A DNA stretch of 11,379 nt from an uncultured Verrucomicrobiota bacterium (GTDB taxonomy: Bacteria; Verrucomicrobiota; Verrucomicrobiia; Opitutales; Opitutaceae), in assembly GCA_903919625.1 (NCBI GenBank), contig CAIXIZ010000432.1, positions 1-11,379 on the forward strand. The letters are read 5' to 3'. Numbering within the stretch: the stretch's first letter is position 1; every line of letters starts with the position of its first letter. The notes below the pieces were generated by a model. That model was given only the letters and a program-made list of their open reading frames with translations. It was not told where the DNA came from and searched no databases. The translations under genes and the position numbers were made by a program. Positions 5,445-11,379 of this stretch are shown in pieces.

Positions 5445-8400
5445 ATGGATGATATATTTATTCCTTTTCTGGTCGTGTTTCTGTGTCTGGGCCTGGCGGT
5501 GCTTTGCTTCTGGATGATTTCGGAAATACGGAGCATCCGACGCGACCAAACCTTCCTGTATTCCCAATTTGAGAGTTTGAAACGTGAAGTGGCGAAGTTC
5601 AGGTCCGCGCCGCCGGGCGCCGTTGCCCCCTTGGCGATTTCTCCCCCGCCAGGCGTCGCCAGAACCGATGAACCAATGCGGCCGGTGTTGGCTGCAGCCT
5701 TGCCGGAGCCGGTGCCTGCAGCTCCGGCTCCACCCAAACTCGTGCCGCAGTTTTTCCCGTCATTCACCGTGCCGAAAACCGCAACGGAGGCGTTGCCGCG
5801 GACCGTTTTGGACCCGGTTGTCACCGGGACTGGATCAGAGCCTCCCCCGCTTCCGTCTGCCGGGCCGGCCGCTCCGCCCGTAATGGCGCGATCAGCCGGC
5901 AATCTGGCATCGGTCAACTGGGAGCTGTTCATGGGGGTGAGACTGTTCGCCTGGCTTGGCGGTCTGGCGCTTTTCCTGGGAGTGGCGTTTTTTCTCAAAT
6001 ACTCGTTTGAGCACAATTGGATTCCCCCCGAAGTCAGGGTGGCGGCTGGCTTTCTGATCGGGGCCGGGCTCATGGCAAGTGGAGTGAAGCTGGCCCGTCG
6101 ATTCGCGGTCACTGGCCAGACGCTGTGCGCCACGGGAGTGGTTATCCTCTACGCGGTCGCATTTGCCTGCCATGCGGTCTACCACTTCAAGTCGTTCGGA
6201 ACCTTGCCGACTTTTGCGCTGATGGTGCTGATCACCGGGGTGGCGTTCCTGCTGGCCGTCCGGCTGGAGGCCCGGGTCGTTGCTGTGCTCGGCATGCTGG
6301 GTGGATTCCTGACGCCGGTGCTGCTTTCGACCGGAGTGGACAACCCCGGCGGGCTGTTTGGCTACCTCGCGCTCCTGGACGCAGGGCTGATCGCCGTGGC
6401 GCTGCACCGGCGCTGGCATTTCCTGGTGCCATTGGGTGCCGCCGGGACGGTGGTGATGGAGATTGGCTGGACCGAACGGTTTTTTGCGCCGGAAAAATTT
6501 TCCACGGCCATTATTGTCATCCTTGGCTTCATCGGGCTATTCCTGCTTGCCCTCATCGTCGCGCGGCGGCGGCGGCAAACGAACCTGCCCCTGCTGGCGA
6601 CGGCCAATGGGCTGCCCTTTGTGGCTTTCGCCTTTGCCGGATATTTCCTGACTTATCCTGTGCTGGCTGCCCGGCCCGGTCTGCTCTTTGCCTTTGTGCT
6701 GCTGGCCGACGCCGCCGTGTTTGGCCTGGCCTGGCTCGAGGTTCCGGCGATGAAGCTGCATGCCCTGTCCGGGGCGGTGGTGTTTTTGTTGCTGGCGTGC
6801 TGGACCGGCGGCAGCGTGACCATGGCCAACCTGCCGTGGGCTTTGGCACTCTACCTTGCGTTTGCCGCGTTGCATACGGTCGGTGCCCTCGGGCTCGCCC
6901 GCCGCCATCCCTCCGCTGCATCGGCGAATTGGACTCAGCTCTGGCCGGCTTTGATGCTGCTGTTGGTTCTCCTGACCGTTTCGCGCCTGCCGGCAGTGCC
7001 GCTGTTCCTCTGGGCAGGGGTGTTGCTCCTCGATTTGCTGGCCATCGGTCTGGCGCTGGCCACCGCCTCGCTGGTCGGACTGATCGCCATGCTGGTGTTC
7101 ACCTTGATCATGGCCGGTCAGTGGGTGTTTCGCATCCCGGCCGAAGCCTCGGAGTTGCCGGCGCTGCTTGGCGTGGTCGGTGGATTTGCGGCCCTGTTCT
7201 TTTTTGCCGGCCTGTGGGTGGTCCGGCAACTGGGCGACCGTCTGCAGCCCGGCGGAACCGGCGGTCAGCCGTTGCCGGGTGAGGTCCGGGCCATCATCCC
7301 GTGCCTCTCTGTCCTGCTGCCCTTTGCCCTGCTGGTGATGGTGGTGGCGCGGCTGCCGCTGGTGGATCCTTCGCCGGTCTTTGGGCTGGCGCTGCTGCTC
7401 GTCGGACTTGCGCTGGGTCTTACGCGTGTCTTCCGGCTGGCCTGGCTGCCGGCGGCGGCACTGGCCGGGGTGCTGGCGCTCGAATACACTTGGCACGAAC
7501 GTCTGTTCCAGCCGGCCCATGGGCTGGTGGCCCTGGGTTGGTATCTCGTCTTTTACGCGGTGTTCGCGGTCTTCCCGTTTGGGTTTCGCCGGGCTTTTGC
7601 CGACCTCCGCGGCCCTTGGATTGCGGCGGCGCTCAGCGGCCCGCTGCATTTTGCGCTGTTCCACCGGCTGATCACCGTCACCTGGCCGAACAATTTCATG
7701 GGCCTGGTGCCGGCCGCCTTCACGTTGCCGGCGCTCGCCGGGCTGATCGGGGCCATGCGGTCTTTGCCGGCCGGCCATCCGCAAAGGCTGGGCCGGTTGG
7801 CGTGGTTTGGCGGGGTCGCGCTGTTTTTCATCACGTTGATTTTTCCGATCCAGTTTGACCGGCAATGGATCACGCTGGGCTGGGCCCTGGAGGGGGTGGC
7901 CTTGTTGTGGCTGTTTCACCGCCTGCCTCATCCTGGCCTGCGTCTGGCCGGGATTGGACTGCTGCTCGCCGCCTTTGTGCGGCTCGCGCTCAATCCGGCC
8001 GTGCTTGGTTATCATCATCGGGGAGAAACGCCGATCCTTAACTGGTATCTCTACGCCTATGGCCTGACAGCTGCAGCGTTGCTGGGCGGTGCCCGCCTGC
8101 TCGCGCCGCCACGTGATCGGGTTTTGGGTTCGGCTGCCCCGCCCTTGCTCAACGCCCTTGGCGCAGTAGTCGCCTTCCTCCTGCTCAACCTCGAAATTGC
8201 TGACTACTTCAGTCCCGCCTCCGGCACGCTTACATTTGAGTTCTCGGGCAATCTGGCGCGCGACATGACTTATACCATCGCGTGGGCCCTCTTTGCCCTG
8301 GGACTGCTGATCCTCGGCATCTGGCGGCGCAACCGGGCTGTCCGCCTGGCGGCGCTCGCCCTGCTCAGTGTCACCTTGCTCAAGCTGTTCCTGCACGACC

Positions 8401-8543
8401 TCGCAAGCCTGGACAGCCTCTATCGCATTGGTGCGCTGGTCGCCGTTGCCGTCATCGCGATTTTCGCGTCATTCGTTTACCAACGTTTTCTTCCCTCCTC
8501 CCATGACGCCACCCGTCCTCCCGTTTTGCCGCCTGTGGCCTGA
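5445..8543 (+). CDS. DUF2339 polytopic membrane protein
   Basis: A 1032-residue protein from ATG 5445. The upstream in-frame start at 5358 would bury the first membrane segment behind 29 polar residues. Order of parts: one N-terminal transmembrane helix (about 4-24, FIPFLVVFLCLGLAVLCFW); a short coiled coil (27-53); a Pro/Ala-rich linker (about 54-155); then the DUF2339 core, which opens with NWELFMGVRLFAWLGGLALF and LGVAFFLKYSFEHNWIPPEV, the family's hallmark. Many hydrophobic helices follow to the end. Later marks are FDRQWITLGWALEGVALLWL (about 804-823) and KLFLHDLASLDSLYRIGALV (980-999), both typical of the family. The protein sits in the inner membrane; its activity is unknown. The DUF3999 gene begins 41 bases before this gene ends, and the two families are known neighbours elsewhere, so a joint complex is plausible. 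No nucleotide-binding motif was seen. Confidence 0.88.
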   Translation: MDDIFIPFLVVFLCLGLAVLCFWMISEIRSIRRDQTFLYSQFESLKREVAKFRSAPPGAVAPLAISPPPGVARTDEPMRPVLAAALPEPVPAAPAPPKLVPQFFPSFTVPKTATEALPRTVLDPVVTGTGSEPPPLPSAGPAAPPVMARSAGNLASVNWELFMGVRLFAWLGGLALFLGVAFFLKYSFEHNWIPPEVRVAAGFLIGAGLMASGVKLARRFAVTGQTLCATGVVILYAVAFACHAVYHFKSFGTLPTFALMVLITGVAFLLAVRLEARVVAVLGMLGGFLTPVLLSTGVDNPGGLFGYLALLDAGLIAVALHRRWHFLVPLGAAGTVVMEIGWTERFFAPEKFSTAIIVILGFIGLFLLALIVARRRRQTNLPLLATANGLPFVAFAFAGYFLTYPVLAARPGLLFAFVLLADAAVFGLAWLEVPAMKLHALSGAVVFLLLACWTGGSVTMANLPWALALYLAFAALHTVGALGLARRHPSAASANWTQLWPALMLLLVLLTVSRLPAVPLFLWAGVLLLDLLAIGLALATASLVGLIAMLVFTLIMAGQWVFRIPAEASELPALLGVVGGFAALFFFAGLWVVRQLGDRLQPGGTGGQPLPGEVRAIIPCLSVLLPFALLVMVVARLPLVDPSPVFGLALLLVGLALGLTRVFRLAWLPAAALAGVLALEYTWHERLFQPAHGLVALGWYLVFYAVFAVFPFGFRRAFADLRGPWIAAALSGPLHFALFHRLITVTWPNNFMGLVPAAFTLPALAGLIGAMRSLPAGHPQRLGRLAWFGGVALFFITLIFPIQFDRQWITLGWALEGVALLWLFHRLPHPGLRLAGIGLLLAAFVRLALNPAVLGYHHRGETPILNWYLYAYGLTAAALLGGARLLAPPRDRVLGSAAPPLLNALGAVVAFLLLNLEIADYFSPASGTLTFEFSGNLARDMTYTIAWALFALGLLILGIWRRNRAVRLAALALLSVTLLKLFLHDLASLDSLYRIGALVAVAVIAIFASFVYQRFLPSSHDATRPPVLPPVA

Positions 8544-10521
8544 GCTTCGCCTCCGGCGCTGGGCCTGGTTCGCCCTGGTCGCGGGCTTGCTGCCGCATCC
8601 TCCCGCCTACGCCCTCGATGCCAGTGCCTGGGCGGTGCGCCAGCCTTTCCGGGTGGAAAGCCAGGGCCTGATCAAGCTCGCCCTGCCGGCCTCCACGCTC
8701 GATGCCGCCCGCCCCGACCTGGCCGATCTGCGGGTGCTCGACGCCGCCGGCCGGGAAGTGCCCTATGCCTTGGTGACACCGGCCGCGGTCTCGCCGGCGT
8801 CCGCCCAACCGCGCCAGTTTCACGCCGAGCTGGCCGATACCACCACGGTCATTACACTCGAGACCGGTACGTCGCTTCCGCTCGACGCGGTCACCCTCGC
8901 CACGCCGAACCGCGGCTTCATCAAGCCGGTCCAGATCGAGTTTTCGGCCGATGGCCGTGTTTGGGAACGTGTGGCCGATGCGGTCCCGCTGTTCCGGCAG
9001 AACGGCGCCGAGCAGCTCACACTCAGCCTGCCCCGCCGTCCGGCGGAGTGGGTGCGCCTGACGGTCGACGACCGGCGCACGCCCCCGGTGCCGTTCACCG
9101 GGGCGACCCTCCTGGTGGGTGAGACCCAGCCGGCCCCGGCCGAGACGGTGCCGGTGCGGATCACCGCCCGTGACGAATTGCCAGGTGAAACCGTGCTCAC
9201 CCTTGATCTCGGCGCGTCGCATCTGCCGCTCACGTCGTTGGGTTTTGCCACCGATGACCCGCTTTTCACCCGCCGCGTCACGGTGGCGGTACGGGAGCTG
9301 CGGGATGACACGGTGGTTGAGCGCGAACTGGCGCGCGGGACAATTTATCGCGTGGCCTTGGGTGGCCTTGCCCCCGCCGAACAGCTGGTCATGCCGCTCG
9401 ACCTCGCCGTTCCGGGGCGCGAGCTGATCGTCCATCTGGACAATGGCGACAGCCCGCCCCTTGCGCTCACGGCGGTGCGCGGCGAACGCCACCCGGTGCT
9501 GCTGGTGTTCAATGTCACCTCGGCTGGCGTCCATTCGCTTCTGCTCGGGGCGCCGTCGGCCGTTGCCCCGCGGTATGATCTGCCTGTGCAGGCCGCCGCA
9601 TATGGCAGCTTGCCGGTCGCGTCGGTCCTGCTCGCCGAGCCTGCGGCCAACCCCGGTTTTCAGTCGCCGGAGGTGTTGACCAACCTCGTCCTTGAGGGGG
9701 CGCCCTTCGATCCCCAGGGGTGGTCCTGGCGCAAATCGGTCGTGCTCACCGCGCCCGGGGTGCAGCAGCTCGAACTTGACCTCGATGTCCTGGCGAATGC
9801 CCGGCGCGATTTTGCCGATCTCCGGCTGCTGCTCGCCGGCCGTCAGGTGCCTTACCTGCTCGAGCACACTACGCTTGCCCGGCCCATCCCGCTCTCGCCT
9901 GCGGCGGTCGATGATCCGAATCGGCCGCGCCTCAGCCGCTGGCAGCTCAAGCTCCCTCGCGCTGGCCTGCCGCTCTCGCGGCTTGCCTTGACGTCCTCCA
10001 CCGCCCTGTTCCAACGCCATTTTCGCCTCTATGAAAATGTTTCCGACGAGCGCGGAACCAGCTCCGAGATTACCCTGGCCGCAGCCGACTGGACCCATGC
10101 CCCTGGCCGGCCCGGTGCATCGCTCACGCTGGTGTTGGAATCCTCACCCCGGACCGACTCGCTCTGGCTGGAGACTGACAATGGCGACAATCCGCCGCTG
10201 CTGCTGTCGGATGCCAAGTCGTGGTCGCCGGTCGTGCGACTGTTGTTCAAGGCGGTGCCCGCGGGCGCACCTGCCCTCTATTATGGCCAGGCAGAGGCCG
10301 CCGCCCCGCGTTACGATCTGAGCCTGGTTGCCAGCCAGTTGTTCACCGCGGAAAAAAGGCCCGCGCTTCTGGGGAGGGCGGAGGAGCTTGGGCCGGGCAA
10401 CTGGACCACCGTGTTTTTTAGCCGGGGCAGCGGCTTGATCTTTTGGGGCACACTCGTGGCGGTCGTCGGATTGCTGCTCATAATTGTGGTCCGCCTGCTG
10501 CCCAAGCCGCCGGCGGCCTAA
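8503..10521 (+). CDS. DUF3999 family protein, periplasmic with C-terminal membrane anchor
   Basis: A 672-residue protein from ATG 8503, which lies inside the end of the DUF2339 gene. Earlier in-frame codons give a long non-signal extension. Residues 1-37 resemble a signal peptide (arginines, then WAWFALVAGLL, ending AYA). The body is beta-rich. A final hydrophobic helix (about 644-664, GLIFWGTLVAVVGLLLIIVV) is followed by RLLPKPPAA, giving a single C-terminal anchor. The body is internally repeated. ADLRxLxAGRxVPY-like motifs occur at about 74-88 and 437-451. LPL-initiated segments begin at 125, 241 and 489. DNGDxPPL occurs at 313 and 559, each followed exactly 42 residues later by APRYDL (355, 601). 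The segment IEFSADGRVWERV (about 146-158) recalls discoidin-like domains. Function is unknown; the fixed pairing with DUF2339 suggests a periplasmic partner subunit. Confidence 0.82.
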   Translation: MTPPVLPFCRLWPELRLRRWAWFALVAGLLPHPPAYALDASAWAVRQPFRVESQGLIKLALPASTLDAARPDLADLRVLDAAGREVPYALVTPAAVSPASAQPRQFHAELADTTTVITLETGTSLPLDAVTLATPNRGFIKPVQIEFSADGRVWERVADAVPLFRQNGAEQLTLSLPRRPAEWVRLTVDDRRTPPVPFTGATLLVGETQPAPAETVPVRITARDELPGETVLTLDLGASHLPLTSLGFATDDPLFTRRVTVAVRELRDDTVVERELARGTIYRVALGGLAPAEQLVMPLDLAVPGRELIVHLDNGDSPPLALTAVRGERHPVLLVFNVTSAGVHSLLLGAPSAVAPRYDLPVQAAAYGSLPVASVLLAEPAANPGFQSPEVLTNLVLEGAPFDPQGWSWRKSVVLTAPGVQQLELDLDVLANARRDFADLRLLLAGRQVPYLLEHTTLARPIPLSPAAVDDPNRPRLSRWQLKLPRAGLPLSRLALTSSTALFQRHFRLYENVSDERGTSSEITLAAADWTHAPGRPGASLTLVLESSPRTDSLWLETDNGDNPPLLLSDAKSWSPVVRLLFKAVPAGAPALYYGQAEAAAPRYDLSLVASQLFTAEKRPALLGRAEELGPGNWTTVFFSRGSGLIFWGTLVAVVGLLLIIVVRLLPKPPAA

Positions 10522-10545
10522 CGCCACCCCCGGCCGCGATCAGGG

Positions 10546-11154
10546 TCAGTCCGGCCGTTCAATCGTAAAAACCTCGCGCGTCCGGGCATAGGCGTCGCCG
10601 CCGAGGCGGCCGATGAGGTCAAGCTTTGCGGGGTCGGGCCGGCCGTCGGGCCCGAGCACCGCATTGCTTACATGCGCGAGCAGGATGCGGCCAAAGACGA
10701 CATTGGCCGCCAGCGGCCCGTCGCCGATCGGCACGATGCGGTCGAGCACGCACTCAAACGCCACCGGCGCGGCGGCCACGCGCGGCGGGCGCACCCGCGT
10801 GCTGGGCGTGGAGGCGATGTCAAACTGCGCAAACTCGCTTTCCCCATAGGGCAGCGATGCCGAGGATTCGCTCATTTGCTCCGCGAGCGCAAACGGCACC
10901 AGGTTGACGACGAATTCCGGCACCGCCTCGATGTTGCGCACCGTGTCCTTTTTCGTCCCGTCGGAGCGGTTGACCGGCGAGAACATCAGTGTTGGCGGGC
11001 GGGCGCAGACGCCGTTGAAAAACGAGAACGGCGCGAGATTGGTCTTGCCGTCGGCCGAGATGGTCGAGACCCACGCGATGGGCCGCGGCGTGATGGTGCC
11101 GATCAGCCAGGGATAGGCGTCGCGTGGGGCAAGGGTGGTGAAATCGAGCAGCAT
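10546..11154 (-). CDS. Flavin-reductase-like FMN-binding split-barrel protein
   Basis: A 202-residue protein from ATG 11154, which gives the usual short family N-terminus (MLLDFTTLAPRDAYPWLIGT). Members bind FMN in a split beta-barrel, and several reduce flavins with NAD(P)H for partner oxygenases. Marks seen: TPRPIAWVSTISADGKTNLA (22-41), PFSFFNGVCARPPTLMFSP (42-60), KKDTVRNIEAVPEFVVNLV (68-86), EQMSESSASLPYGESEF (92-108), NVVFGRILLAHV (151-162) and the end IGRLGGDAYARTREVFTIER (181-200). No signal peptide is present, so it is cytosolic. It is convergent with the DUF3999 gene (24-base gap, in which CGGCCG at 10531 and 10552 could form a weak stem). No oxygenase gene is visible nearby, so the physiological partner is unknown. 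The reading frame continues upstream to 11238, but without family resemblance. Confidence 0.87.
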   Translation of the reverse strand: MLLDFTTLAPRDAYPWLIGTITPRPIAWVSTISADGKTNLAPFSFFNGVCARPPTLMFSPVNRSDGTKKDTVRNIEAVPEFVVNLVPFALAEQMSESSASLPYGESEFAQFDIASTPSTRVRPPRVAAAPVAFECVLDRIVPIGDGPLAANVVFGRILLAHVSNAVLGPDGRPDPAKLDLIGRLGGDAYARTREVFTIERPD

Positions 11155-11288
11155 GGCGCAGTTTGATTCAGCCTTTGACCACAGCCAGCAAGGAAGTGTC
11201 TGGATCAATTTTCGCACCCCTCCGCCACGGGAACACAAAGTCGGGCCAGGGCATGATGGGTTGAGTTTGGTTTTGCGGAGTCATGCCC

Positions 11289-11379
11289 AACAGGGTGACG
11301 CACGATCCGTTCCGGCTCTCCCGAGCCGGGCGGCGTTTTTCTTGTAGCCCGCTTCGGGAGAAGCGGGAATCTGCGGCAA
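11289..11379 (-). repeat. Dispersed multi-hairpin intergenic repeat, copy B (truncated by window end)
   Basis: Read on the minus strand from 11379 to 11289, this matches copy A at 2896-2986. The two perfect 8-bp stems CCCGCTTC/GAAGCGGG and CCCGGCTC/GAGCCGGG are conserved, as is the 17-base spacer length. Most differences fall in the spacer. Loop 1 is TCCC here (TCCT in copy A) and loop 2 is GGGA. It lies upstream of the flavin-reductase-like gene. The remaining upstream stretch, 11155-11288, shows no gene or clear promoter. Confidence 0.8.

Noticed and set aside
6017..7282. Plus-strand open frame of 421 codons overlapping the DUF2339 gene
   Set aside because: Shadow frame with Arg/Ala/Gly-rich composition and no domain; it contradicts the strong membrane pattern of the true frame.
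6537..8396. Long minus-strand open frame (619 codons) inside the DUF2339 gene
   Set aside because: Its translation is Gln/Arg/Gly-rich without domains, as expected for the complement of a GC-rich hydrophobic coding sequence. The plus-strand frame carries clear DUF2339 motifs.
8452..10098. Long minus-strand open frame (548 codons) opposite the DUF3999 gene
   Set aside because: Low-complexity Arg/Gly/Glu-rich translation without recognisable motifs; the plus strand holds the repeat-built DUF3999 protein.
1..11379. Defence system, prophage, IS element or CRISPR array
   Set aside because: No nuclease, transposase, integrase, reverse transcriptase or regular spacer-repeat pattern is visible; the genes are envelope, ribosome-assembly and metabolic.

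Overview
The window looks like a chromosomal segment of a GC-rich, Gram-negative bacterium, most likely Verrucomicrobiota (perhaps Opitutaceae-like) or a related PVC lineage. The pointers are a DUF1552 protein tail, a family frequent in Planctomycetes and Verrucomicrobia; several lipoproteins with clear lipoboxes, which imply an outer membrane; a DUF2339/DUF3999 pair; and start codons without Shine-Dalgarno sequences. The lineage is an inference from gene content. I see no phage, insertion sequence, CRISPR array, tRNA or rRNA.

Layout. Positions 1-237 (+) are the 3' end of a DUF1552 gene. Positions 365-967 (+) encode a small secreted protein of unknown function. Positions 1042-2113 (+) hold two ribosome-assembly genes: an RsuA-type 16S rRNA pseudouridine synthase and a YhbY-type RNA-binding protein. 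The minus strand then carries four envelope or metabolic genes from 5285 down to 2135: a YbaY-LysM lipoprotein, a D-2-hydroxyacid dehydrogenase one base behind it, a glycine-zipper/WxxGxW lipoprotein, and a coiled-coil lipoprotein. Diverging from these, 5445-10521 (+) holds a 1032-residue polytopic DUF2339 protein and a 672-residue DUF3999 protein whose genes overlap by 41 bases. Positions 10546-11154 (-) encode a flavin-reductase-like FMN-binding protein, convergent with the DUF3999 gene.

How the genes fit together. The centre of the window (2135-10521) is mainly a cell-envelope region: three lipoproteins, one very large membrane protein and one periplasmic, membrane-anchored, repeat-built protein. 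DUF2339 and DUF3999 are known to occur side by side in other bacteria, but their function is not established. The RsuA and YhbY genes probably form a small ribosome-maturation operon.

The most unusual non-coding structure is a dispersed element of about 90-100 bases present twice in opposite orientation (2887-2986 and 11289-11379, the second running to the window edge). It has two strong 8-bp hairpins with a conserved 17-base spacing. Their 4-base loops are complementary to each other, and copy A has a third hairpin at one edge. The second notable point is that the DUF3999 protein is built from internal duplications recognisable directly in its sequence.
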